Below, piece by piece: positions 1 through 7,115 of a DNA stretch of 7,159 bases. The DNA comes from an uncultured Gammaproteobacteria bacterium. GTDB lineage: Bacteria; Pseudomonadota; Gammaproteobacteria; Halothiobacillales; Halothiobacillaceae. The notes below the pieces were generated by a model. That model had not been told where the DNA came from. It worked only from the letters and a program-made list of their open reading frames with translations, and did no database searches. Position numbers and translations under genes: made by a program. The stretch is taken from positions 1 to 7,159 of the forward strand of contig CALKWL010000039.1 of assembly GCA_938004235.1 (NCBI GenBank). The letters run 5' to 3'. Numbering within the stretch: the stretch's first letter is position 1; the number at the start of each line of letters is the position of its first letter.

Positions 1-45
1 CCACCGAGATCTACACTCTTTCCCTACACGACGCTCTTCCGATCT
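1..45 (+). other. Illumina P5/Read 1 adapter (non-biological)
   Basis: These 45 bases match the 3' part of the Illumina P5 / TruSeq Read 1 adapter, ending in the diagnostic CGCTCTTCCGATCT. The genomic insert begins at position 46, in the middle of atpG. On the minus strand the adapter stays in frame with atpG and would add a false tail RSEERRVGKECRSRW to the gamma subunit. This is untrimmed library sequence and not part of the organism's genome. Confidence 0.98.
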
Positions 46-333
46 GAACAGGTTCACGTTCAGCCCACCGCACAAACCGCGATCCGTAGTCACAAGAATC
101 AAGCCGACGCGCTTCACAGGACGCTCAACCATGAACGGATGAGTGTACTCAGGATGAGCTTTGCTAAGGTTGGAAATCACGACCCGAATCTTATCCAGAT
201 ACGGCCGCGTCGCCTGCATGTTCTCTTGAGCCTTACGCATCTTGCTCGCCGCCACCATTTCCATGGCTTTGGTGATCTTGCGCGTATTTTGAATGCTCTT
301 GATCTGCGTGCGAATCTCTTTAGTGCCGGCCAT
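46..333 (-). CDS. atpG: ATP synthase gamma subunit, N-terminal 96 residues (truncated by adapter)
   Basis: This is the 5' part of the gene for the F1 gamma subunit, the central rotor shaft that turns inside the alpha3beta3 hexamer and links it to the c-ring. The translation opens MAGTKEIRTQIKSIQNTRKI, the conserved N-terminal helix. It carries KAMEMVAASKMRKAQ (residues 22-36) and the TDRGLCGGLN motif (83-92), both hallmarks of the family. The start at 333 has an AGAGG ribosome-binding site at 342-346 with 8-base spacing, directly after the atpA stop, which leaves a 14-bp gap. Complete gamma subunits are about 285-290 residues, so roughly two thirds are missing. The reading frame runs without a stop into the adapter at position 45. 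The break is technical, so this is not a pseudogene. Confidence 0.97.
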
Positions 334-347
334 AAGGGTTGCCTCTC

Positions 348-1886
<1,539 letters not shown>

Positions 1887-1898
1887 GAAAATAACTCC

Positions 1899-2435
1899 TT
1901 AGCGGACCACGGCATTGGCCAGGCCCTGTAGGCGACCCCGAATTGAACCATCGATAACCAAATCCCCAGCGTACACTATGGCACCGCCTATCAGGGACGC
2001 GTCTACTTCATTGTCTAGCGTAATAACCTTACCCAGGCGTTTGCCCAAAGCCGATGCAAGCTGGATTTTTTCCTGCTCTTTCAGCTCCAGTGCCGAAACG
2101 ACGCGCACATTCATTCGCCCATCCGCTTCGCGACACAAAGAGGCGAACTCTTGAGCGATAAACGGCAGAGCCTGAACGCGTGCATTTTCAGCCAAGAGAC
2201 GCACGAGATTCTCCCCCTGCGGGGTCAGGCGCCCTTTTGAAACCTGCAACATCACCTCAGCCAAGCGATCACGATGCACTGAAGGCGAAGACATCAGACG
2301 GAGCATATCGGCATCAAGCGATACAGCCGCCAGAAAATCCAGCATTTCAGTCCATTTCGAACGCTCAGCTGCGGTGCGCGCGACCTCGAAGCAGGCGCGA
2401 GCATAGGCACGAGCAGTTTTTGCATTGTCGGACAT
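1899..2435 (-). CDS. atpH: ATP synthase delta subunit
   Basis: The delta subunit caps the F1 head and ties it to the b-subunit stalk, acting as part of the stator. The 178 residues match the usual length of 175-180. The N-terminal part (about 1-105, opening MSDNAKTARAYARACFEVAR) corresponds to the helical bundle that binds the alpha N-termini. The C-terminal part ends with the conserved pattern IGGAIVYAGDLVIDGSIRGR, followed by LQGL. A strong AAGGGGG ribosome-binding site at 2440-2446 overlaps the atpF stop codon, so translation is probably coupled to atpF. The stop codon of atpH is itself embedded in the ribosome-binding site of atpA. The gene order b-delta-alpha supports the call. Confidence 0.97.
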   Translation of the reverse strand: MSDNAKTARAYARACFEVARTAAERSKWTEMLDFLAAVSLDADMLRLMSSPSVHRDRLAEVMLQVSKGRLTPQGENLVRLLAENARVQALPFIAQEFASLCREADGRMNVRVVSALELKEQEKIQLASALGKRLGKVITLDNEVDASLIGGAIVYAGDLVIDGSIRGRLQGLANAVVR

Positions 2436-2444
2436 AAAGCCCCC

Positions 2445-2915
2445 TTAAATGCGTGCCACGAGGTCAGCGATTGATGCCTCGTGAACTTTGGCATCTACTT
2501 CACGCCCCAGGATGCGTTCGGCACCTGTCACCGCGAGTACAGACACTTGCTTGGAAAGCTCTTGCTTGGCGCGCTCAACTTCGCGCCCAATCTCAGCTTG
2601 AGCGCCGGCAATAACACGTTCAGCTTCGGCCTTGGCGCTATTGCGCGCCTCATCCAGAATTTCGGTGCTACGACTGTTGGCTTGAGCAAGCAACTCCGTC
2701 GCTTTCTCTTTGGCTTCTTTAATAATCTGAACTGCACGCTCTTCAGCGAGCTTGAGCTCATGCTTACCGCGCTCCGATGCAGACAGACCGTCAGCGATAC
2801 GCTGACGACGCGCCTCCATCATGCTCGATAGCGGAGCCCACAGAAATCTGTTCACCAACCAGATCATTGCCACAAAAGCAATCATCTGGGCGAACAAGGT
2901 AACCGTAATATTCAC
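2445..2915 (-). CDS. atpF: ATP synthase subunit b (GTG start)
   Basis: Subunit b is the membrane-anchored stator stalk and normally acts as a dimer in proteobacteria. At 156 residues it equals the E. coli length. A single hydrophobic helix spans about residues 5-26, followed by the charged junction EARRQRIADGL, with Arg36 where E. coli b also has an important arginine. A long Ala/Glu/Lys/Arg-rich coiled coil then fills residues 35-120, and the C-terminal part binds delta. The start codon is GTG, chosen because AAGGAGGT at 2924-2931, the best ribosome-binding site in the window, sits 8 bases upstream, and because the opening MNITVTLFAQ matches the family. There is one atpF and no b' duplicate, which argues against a cyanobacterial or phototrophic alphaproteobacterial type. 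Confidence 0.97.
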   Translation of the reverse strand: MNITVTLFAQMIAFVAMIWLVNRFLWAPLSSMMEARRQRIADGLSASERGKHELKLAEERAVQIIKEAKEKATELLAQANSRSTEILDEARNSAKAEAERVIAGAQAEIGREVERAKQELSKQVSVLAVTGAERILGREVDAKVHEASIADLVARI

Positions 2916-2923
2916 TGCTGCCT

Positions 2924-2931
2924 ACCTCCTT
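2924..2931 (-). promoter_or_regulatory. Ribosome-binding site setting the atpF GTG start
   Basis: The minus strand reads AAGGAGGT, a near-perfect complement of the 16S rRNA 3' end, with 8 bases to the GTG at 2915-2913. It fixes the GTG as the start of subunit b. The strength fits the need for two copies of b per enzyme, although that link is an inference. Confidence 0.85.
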
Positions 2932-2987
2932 GAATACGCGTGCAGACGCCATCAACCAGCGCCCGACACCGTACCCAATCGCCGTAA

Positions 2988-3281
2988 TTAAGCACCCATC
3001 GCCTTGATTGCAGCCTGCATCGCACCCACGAACGGGTTGGCGAACAGGAACCACATGCCAAACGCGAGAATGATGAACGGGAAGGATTCCATCAAACCTG
3101 CAAAGATGAACATATTGGTCATGAGTTGCGGACGCATTTCAGGTTGACGTGAAATACCTTCCAGGGTTTTGGAGCAAATCAAGCCCCAGCCAATGGCAGA
3201 GCCCAGGCCAGCAGCAGCCAGGATCACACCCACGCCTACAGCTGTGTAGGCATAAATCATCGCGATCATATCAGCGGTCAT
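2988..3281 (-). CDS. atpE: ATP synthase subunit c (proteolipid ring)
   Basis: Subunit c forms the rotating ring of the Fo motor and carries the ion from one side of the membrane to the other. It is a two-helix hairpin, with the first helix at about residues 8-34, a polar loop containing RQP at 45-47, and a second helix at about 54-82. The ion-carrying carboxylate is Glu65 in LMESFPFI. The protein is 97 residues, longer than the 79 of E. coli because of extensions at both ends. In the Ilyobacter numbering, which aligns without gaps through this core, the sodium ligand Gln32 is Trp32 here, so proton coupling is likely even though Ser66 is kept. AAGGAG at 3290-3295 lies 8 bases before the ATG. 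A 72-bp gap separates it from atpF. Confidence 0.98.
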   Translation of the reverse strand: MTADMIAMIYAYTAVGVGVILAAAGLGSAIGWGLICSKTLEGISRQPEMRPQLMTNMFIFAGLMESFPFIILAFGMWFLFANPFVGAMQAAIKAMGA

Positions 3282-3342
3282 CGTCGGTTCTCCTTACGGA
3301 TTTAAGTTGAGGGTTAATGGGAAAGGGGTTAAGAGCCAGGGT

Positions 3343-4167
3343 TTAGTGTTCGTCTTCAGTGATGTGCGCCATGCCCAGATAGACGATGGTCAGCACCATG
3401 AAAATGAACGCCTGCAAGGTAATGACCAGGATATGGAAAATCAGCCACGCCACATCGAGCACTACCTGCAACGGGAACCAGATCAAAAGTGCCGCACTGA
3501 TCGTTGCCCCGAAAGTCAGCAAGGCAATCAGCAGGAACACCAACTCACCGGCAAACATGTTGCCGAACAGTCGCAGACCGAGACTGATCGGCTTGGCAAG
3601 CTCTTCAATCGCTGTCATGACGATATTGACCGGAACCAGAAACTTTCCAAAAGGATGGAAAAGGAACATTTTGATGTAGCCAACCAGGCCTTTGACCTTG
3701 ATGTTGTAATACACCGTCAGCAAGAACACGAACAACGCCATCGCCATGGTCGTATTCAGATCCGTGGTCGGCACCACCTTGAAATAATCCATACCCACGG
3801 CATGAAGCGCCGCCGGAATCAGATCGACCGGAATCAAGTCCATGAAGTTCATCAACCAGACCCAGACCAGAATGGTCAGAGCCAAGGGGGCAATCAGCGC
3901 GTTGTCGCGCTTGCCAAATGAATCCTTGACCTGGGTATCAACAAACTCAAGCACCATTTCGACAAAGTTCTGAAAACCGCTTGGCGCACCCACTTCCAGA
4001 TTGCGACCAACGCGCATTCCGGCAAATACGATCAGCGAACCCAACAAAAGGCTCACGATTATGGTGTCCAAATTCAGCGTCCAGAACCCCTGGCCGACTG
4101 ACCAGTTCGTCAAGTGGTGCTGAATATACTCGACGGTACCGCCGCCTGTATTTTCCACTGCGCTCAC
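3343..4167 (-). CDS. atpB: ATP synthase subunit a (GTG start)
   Basis: Subunit a is the membrane stator that supplies the two proton half-channels next to the c-ring. From a GTG at 4167 the product is 274 residues, close to the 271 of E. coli. The essential arginine is in LGLRLFGNMFAGEL (Arg199), and the conserved late helix is ITLQAFIFMVLTIVYL with Gln252. Several hydrophobic helices separate these motifs. The frame stays open upstream to a TTG at 4203, but that codon has no ribosome-binding site. The GTG has GGGAG at 4175-4179 with 7-base spacing and gives the family-like opening MSAVENTGGGTVEYIQHHL. Between the Arg helix and the Gln helix it carries about 11 extra residues relative to E. 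coli. A 61-bp gap precedes atpE. Confidence 0.95.
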   Translation of the reverse strand: MSAVENTGGGTVEYIQHHLTNWSVGQGFWTLNLDTIIVSLLLGSLIVFAGMRVGRNLEVGAPSGFQNFVEMVLEFVDTQVKDSFGKRDNALIAPLALTILVWVWLMNFMDLIPVDLIPAALHAVGMDYFKVVPTTDLNTTMAMALFVFLLTVYYNIKVKGLVGYIKMFLFHPFGKFLVPVNIVMTAIEELAKPISLGLRLFGNMFAGELVFLLIALLTFGATISAALLIWFPLQVVLDVAWLIFHILVITLQAFIFMVLTIVYLGMAHITEDEH

Positions 4168-4174
4168 GCTTGCA

Positions 4175-4179
4175 CTCCC
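4175..4179 (-). promoter_or_regulatory. Ribosome-binding site deciding the atpB GTG start
   Basis: GGGAG on the minus strand lies 7 bases before the GTG at 4167-4165. The competing in-frame TTG at 4203 has no comparable sequence in front of it. This site is the main reason to annotate the 274-residue form of subunit a over the 286-residue form. Confidence 0.7.
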
Positions 4180-4210
4180 AAAAAGTAAATCATGATCCGG
4201 CAAAACAAAC

Positions 4211-4224
4211 CCGGGACAACCCGG
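4211..4224 (-). other. Hairpin in the atpI-atpB intergenic region
   Basis: CCGGG and CCCGG are paired around a 4-base loop, and three more A-T pairs are possible beyond one mismatch. It lies about 45 bases upstream of the atpB start. It may affect mRNA stability or atpB translation. There is no following T-run on the minus strand, so it does not look like a terminator. Confidence 0.35.
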
Positions 4225-4240
4225 ATTTGAGAAATTCTGT

Positions 4241-4256
4241 AAAAGCGCTTGCTTTT
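4241..4256 (-). other. AT-ended hairpin just after atpI
   Basis: AAAAGC and GCTTTT pair perfectly around a 4-base loop, starting only 7 bases past the atpI stop codon. Read on the minus strand, the structure ends in four T residues that belong to the stem. It is too weak to be a confident terminator. It could be an attenuator or RNA-processing site separating atpZ-atpI from the structural genes. Confidence 0.3.
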
Positions 4257-4262
4257 TCCGTT

Positions 4263-4622
4263 TTAGCGTCGCGCCACGAACAGAAAACCAAGCTGCGCCA
4301 GCACAAACCCCGCCAGCATAGGATGCGGCGAAAACTTGAGCAAGCCAAAACCCACACCCAAGAGCGCGATGAGCAACAAAAAGCGCAACACCGCCCCCAC
4401 ATAAAGAATCAACATCCCAGCCTTCGGATCGTGCAAGGCTTTTTCCTCAGCTTTCCGCACACCCCGCTTGTGCAACCAAGCGAGCGCCGCGCTGACGAAC
4501 CCGCCGTACACAACAGCGAACGCATCAAAGTAACCCGAGTAAAAGCCCCAGCCTATTGCCAGAACCGCCGTCAACCCAAGCTGGGCAAACATTAGACGCC
4601 GAGCTAGCAGCTCAACTTTCAT
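4263..4622 (-). CDS. atpI: ATP synthase subunit I (assembly factor)
   Basis: AtpI is a small non-stoichiometric membrane protein associated with assembly of the c-ring and, in some bacteria, with magnesium supply. The 119-residue product opens MKVELLARRLMFAQLGLTAV. It has four hydrophobic stretches arranged as two pairs around a basic loop (HKRGVRKAEEKALHDPKAG), typical of the ATP synthase I chain family. The start at 4622 is chosen because an AGGGGGG ribosome-binding site lies a few bases upstream. A longer frame beginning at 4676 would overlap atpZ by 65 bases and adds an unlikely N-terminus. With the chosen start the gene overlaps the end of atpZ by 11 bases, which suggests translational coupling. 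A 95-bp gap holding two hairpins separates it from atpB. Confidence 0.9.
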   Translation of the reverse strand: MKVELLARRLMFAQLGLTAVLAIGWGFYSGYFDAFAVVYGGFVSAALAWLHKRGVRKAEEKALHDPKAGMLILYVGAVLRFLLLIALLGVGFGLLKFSPHPMLAGFVLAQLGFLFVARR

Positions 4623-4830
4623 CCGCCCCCCTGTCCCTGGCGCCAAGCATCTTGTGTACACGCTGAAAACCGCCAATCAAGCCCAGCGCACCGAGGCTCA
4701 GCATGAAAATCGGTCGCGTTTCCAACCAACCGTCCAGAAGATAGCCGAGCAAAAGCCCGGAGATCACCATGGAAGCAAAGACATTCCCCGCACTTACCAT
4801 CAGCAGGTCAGACAAGGGATTTTTTTTCAT
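4612..4830 (-). CDS. atpZ: AtpZ/AtpI-family small membrane protein
   Basis: This 72-residue protein is the first gene of the ATP synthase operon seen here. It has two predicted membrane helices, about residues 13-33 and 40-56. The short linker LDGWLETRPIF follows the family pattern of a glycine-rich first helix, LDxWLxTxPxF, then a second helix, as in the AtpZ / ATPase gene 1 family. AtpZ proteins are usually paired with AtpI and linked to cation supply or Fo assembly, and that pairing is seen here. The ATG lies in weak context with no clear ribosome-binding site, and the next codons form a run of eight A residues. Met11 is a possible later start but is not better placed. The symbol atpZ is assigned by family and position. 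Confidence 0.82.
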   Translation of the reverse strand: MKKNPLSDLLMVSAGNVFASMVISGLLLGYLLDGWLETRPIFMLSLGALGLIGGFQRVHKMLGARDRGADES

Positions 4831-5005
4831 GTTTCGCAGTCTAACACCGAATTATTTTGCCGCTCAATACATGCCGCCTAGCTCGCAACAAAACTTGTTC
4901 CGCGACAAATCCGCTCGCAGCGCGCCACACAAAACACACGCTGCGGGTTACAAGCTCCGCAAAATGGACTAGCCTCCACTTGTAAGTATTGCACGAGACT
5001 CTGAC
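4831..5005. promoter_or_regulatory. Divergent intergenic region between the atp operon and the cytochrome genes
   Basis: These 175 bases separate two outward-reading units and should hold promoters for both, since the atp genes leave to the left and the cytochrome genes to the right. I do not see a convincing -35/-10 pair with consensus spacing for either direction. The clearest structure is an inverted repeat, CGCAGCG at 4916-4922 and CGCTGCG at 4939-4945. I see no coding potential of its own. A weak GAGA at 4995-4998 lies 7 bases before the cytochrome start at 5006. Confidence 0.6.
4916..4945. repeat. 7-bp inverted repeat in the divergent promoter region
   Basis: CGCAGCG (4916-4922) and CGCTGCG (4939-4945) form perfect arms around a 16-base AC-rich spacer. 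One G-T pair and one more C-G pair extend the arms outward. Arm-to-arm centre spacing is 23 bases, about two helical turns, so it could be an operator for a dimeric regulator. It could equally be an RNA stem. Confidence 0.4.
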
Positions 5006-5677
5006 ATGTCGGCACACAGATTCACTGCCATTTCCACGGGGCTGTCCATGGCGCTCCTAGGCGCATTGACCAGCGCACTGGCGGCCAGCGCCCCTCCCGA
5101 GACCAGCACCTGCCTGGCATGTCACGGCGCTAATGGTGAAGGTATGGCCGCAGCGGGCTACCCGCGACTCGCCGGTCTTTCATCCCTCTACCTGACTGAG
5201 CAACTCAATGCCTACATCGACGGACGGCGTGTCAATGCCATCATGAGCGGCATAGCCAACCCCTTGTCTGCCCAACAAATTCAAAGCATTGCCGATTATT
5301 TCAGCGCCTTGCCCGCGAGCTCAGCGCCCAGCCCATCCGCCCTTGATGCCGCACAATCCAGCCTGGGGCGCCAGCTCGCCGAGCGCGGCGACTGGGATAA
5401 CGGTATACCCGCGTGCTTCAACTGCCACGCATCCGGCGGCATCGGCGTCCAGCCTGCATTCCCACCTATTGCGGGTCAACCCGCGGCGTACATCGAGGCG
5501 CAAATCAAGGCCTGGAAAACAGGCACCCGCCAAGGCAGCCCGCAAAACCTCGCCAACGCCTTGATGTATTCCGTTGCCATGCGCATGGATGAGACACAAA
5601 CCAAGGCCGTTGCCGCATGGCTTGCAGCTCAACCGCTCCCAGCTCCGGACACTCGCCCGGCTCATACCAAGCCCTAA
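5006..5677 (+). CDS. Diheme cytochrome c4-like protein, probable TsdB electron acceptor
   Basis: This exported 223-residue protein carries two covalently bound haems. A signal peptide covers about residues 1-27 (basic MSAHR start, hydrophobic core, SALAASA near the cleavage site). Each half has one haem site: CLACH at 36-40 with candidate axial Met80 in NAIMSGIANPLS, and CFNCH at 137-141 with candidate Met187 in NALMYSVAMRM. The two halves are similar in layout and joined by an Ala/Ser/Pro-rich linker, as in cytochrome c4. Such proteins shuttle electrons in the periplasm towards terminal oxidases. Only 3 bases separate it from a TsdA-like gene, which matches known tsdB-tsdA pairs in which TsdB accepts electrons from thiosulfate oxidation. 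A general cytochrome c4 is the alternative. The ribosome-binding site is weak (GAGA). Confidence 0.88.
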   Translation: MSAHRFTAISTGLSMALLGALTSALAASAPPETSTCLACHGANGEGMAAAGYPRLAGLSSLYLTEQLNAYIDGRRVNAIMSGIANPLSAQQIQSIADYFSALPASSAPSPSALDAAQSSLGRQLAERGDWDNGIPACFNCHASGGIGVQPAFPPIAGQPAAYIEAQIKAWKTGTRQGSPQNLANALMYSVAMRMDETQTKAVAAWLAAQPLPAPDTRPAHTKP

Positions 5678-5680
5678 GTC

Positions 5681-6664
5681 ATGAGAGAACGACCGATGAA
5701 CGCTTCGTCTATCGCCCAGCTCTCCGTCAACGCAGGATTACTCCTGCCTCTTTGCATGTTGCTCACAAGCACCGCGCTGCACGCCGCGACTGAAACGCCG
5801 GCTCTCAGCGCCGCCACCGGCACAGGCGTAAGCTTTCACCCTCCCGGTGAGCACATGATTCCTGAAGGTAAATTCGGCGACATGATTCGCATGGGGCGGG
5901 ACATCATGCTCGACACTCCCAAACATGCCGCACCGTTTGTCGGGAACACGCTCTCATGCGCAAACTGCCACCTCGATGCAGGACGCATGGCGGGTTCCTC
6001 GCCGCTCTGGGCCGCCTATGTCAGCTACCCCGCCTACCGCGCTAAAAACGACAAGATCAACACCTATCAGCAACGCCTGCAAGGCTGCTTCCGCTTCAGC
6101 ATGAACGGCAGCGCGCCGCCGCTGGGCGATCCGGTTCTTGTCGCGCTTGAGGCCTATTCCTTTTGGCTCGCCACAGGCTTACCCGTAGGCAAGGAAGCCG
6201 CCGGCCGTGGATATCCGGACATTGACAAACCGGCTCAAAGCCCTGACTTCAAACGGGGGCAGACGGTTTACGCGGCGCGTTGCGCGCTGTGCCACGGTGC
6301 CGACGGAGCTGGACAAAAGGCGGCAGGGCGTGTCGTCTTCCCGCCGCTGTGGGGCGAAAACGCCTTCAACTGGGGTGCAGGTATGGCCAGCTTCAATAAT
6401 GCCGCCGCATTCATTTACGCCAACATGCCCTATGGCATGTCCTACAGCCTCACCCCGCAGGAAGCCTGGGATGTCGCCTATTTCATGGACGCGCAGGAAC
6501 GCCCGCAAGACCCGCGTTGGCTCGGCAGCGTTGCGGCGACGCGCACCAAGTTCCACGACACCCCCTACAGCCTCTATGGCCAGACAATCCAAGGCCGCAT
6601 ACTGGGCAACAGCGGCGCACCGAAGCGCCCGCCAAACGAGAGCGAAGCTCATATCGCGCCCTAG
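5681..6664 (+). CDS. tsdA: TsdA-like diheme thiosulfate dehydrogenase / tetrathionate reductase
   Basis: TsdA enzymes join two thiosulfates into tetrathionate in the periplasm, and some members also run the reverse reaction. The 327-residue product has a signal peptide ending near LHA (about residue 35). It has a first haem site CANCH at 93-97, a segment QGCFRFSMNG (134-143) whose Cys136 is the candidate distal ligand of haem 1, and a second haem site CALCH at 201-205. Met249 in YANMPYG is the candidate ligand of haem 2. The CFxxSMNG segment plus two CxxCH sites is the family hallmark. The start is uncertain: Met1 at 5681 gives a basic N-terminus, while Met6 at 5696 has GAGA 7 bases upstream but no charged residues. 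It follows the cytochrome c4-like gene by 3 bases. Assignment rests on motifs, and substrate is not proven. Confidence 0.75.
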   Translation: MRERPMNASSIAQLSVNAGLLLPLCMLLTSTALHAATETPALSAATGTGVSFHPPGEHMIPEGKFGDMIRMGRDIMLDTPKHAAPFVGNTLSCANCHLDAGRMAGSSPLWAAYVSYPAYRAKNDKINTYQQRLQGCFRFSMNGSAPPLGDPVLVALEAYSFWLATGLPVGKEAAGRGYPDIDKPAQSPDFKRGQTVYAARCALCHGADGAGQKAAGRVVFPPLWGENAFNWGAGMASFNNAAAFIYANMPYGMSYSLTPQEAWDVAYFMDAQERPQDPRWLGSVAATRTKFHDTPYSLYGQTIQGRILGNSGAPKRPPNESEAHIAP

Positions 6665-6791
6665 CAGCCAACACGGCGCTTTCGACCCATCGCGACTGTA
6701 TGCGCCGCGCAACACAGACGTGAGTTATCCTAAGATTTCTGTTAGCCTCACGCACACCTGATTAAATTTCGTAAGAACCTCTTTTAACATC
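6665..6791 (+). other. Intergenic region after the cytochrome pair
   Basis: These 127 bases lie between the TsdA-like gene and the next start. A 6-bp GC-rich arm pair (CGGCGC 6674-6679, GCGCCG 6702-6707) encloses a 22-base loop but has no T-run, so it is not a convincing intrinsic terminator. The second half is AT-richer. It contains TGATTAAAT at 6759-6767, which resembles an extended -10 element, without a well-spaced -35. A promoter for the downstream gene is plausible but unproven. Confidence 0.4.
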
Positions 6792-7115
6792 ATGAAAATC
6801 AACACCCTTGCTCTCCCCTTCGCCATCAGCGCCGCACTGCTTCTCAGCGCTGGTTCGACAACCGTACTGGCGGCTGAGACCAAGGCTTCCGCATCCAGCT
6901 CAACAAAAACCAAAACAGCGACCAAGCCTTCCAGCACAAAGAGCGTATCCAAAACCAAAACGGCCGCCGCAGTCGGCGCCGCAGGGCTTGTCGGCGTGAC
7001 CGGCATCGCTGCGGTGGCTGCGGTCTCACAGACCCCGGAGCTCGATGCCCTTAACGCGCAATGCGCTCAACAGCTCGCTTCCGGCAGCATGCCGCAAGCT
7101 GAAGAAACCTGCGTC
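6792..7115 (+). CDS. Unrecognised exported Ser/Thr/Lys/Ala-rich protein, N-terminal 108 residues (truncated by adapter)
   Basis: I do not recognise this protein. From the ATG at 6792 it is open for 108 codons up to the adapter. It starts with a clear signal peptide, MKINTLALPFAISAALLLSA, continuing to a cleavage motif near VLAAE (about residue 28). Residues 29-57 are low complexity, made of Ser, Thr, Lys and Ala with the motif KTKTA twice (39-43 and 54-58). Residues 58-79 are a Gly/Ala/Val-rich hydrophobic stretch long enough to cross a membrane. The last part, from about 82, looks helical (ELDALNAQCAQQLASGSMPQ) with two cysteines at 91 and 107 and could be the start of a helical-repeat domain. 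The ribosome-binding site is weak. The signal peptide and sustained frame support a real gene; shadow frames on the other strand are rejected. Confidence 0.72.

Noticed and set aside
3307..3921. 204-codon plus-strand frame opposite atpB, rich in Gln, His and Arg
   Set aside because: The composition is that of the antisense of membrane-helix codons, and the conserved subunit a is on the other strand.
3981..4595. 204-codon plus-strand frame opposite atpB and atpI
   Set aside because: It crosses two well-supported genes and their intergenic gap, with low-complexity Gln/Arg/His content and no family resemblance.
4263..4676. 137-residue version of AtpI
   Set aside because: It would overlap atpZ by 65 bases and adds an uncharacteristic N-terminus. 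The ATG at 4622 has a good ribosome-binding site.
6674..6707. Possible terminator after the TsdA-like gene
   Set aside because: The stem is only 6 bp around a 22-base loop, with no T-run on the 3' side.
6207..6761. 184-codon frame overlapping the TsdA-like gene in another phase
   Set aside because: The Arg/Ser/Pro-rich translation is typical of an out-of-phase reading, while the second haem site and the NMPYG motif are in the main frame.
6725..7006. 93-codon minus-strand frame opposite the last gene
   Set aside because: The plus-strand frame has a proper signal peptide. The minus-strand product is a Val/Ala-rich shadow of it.
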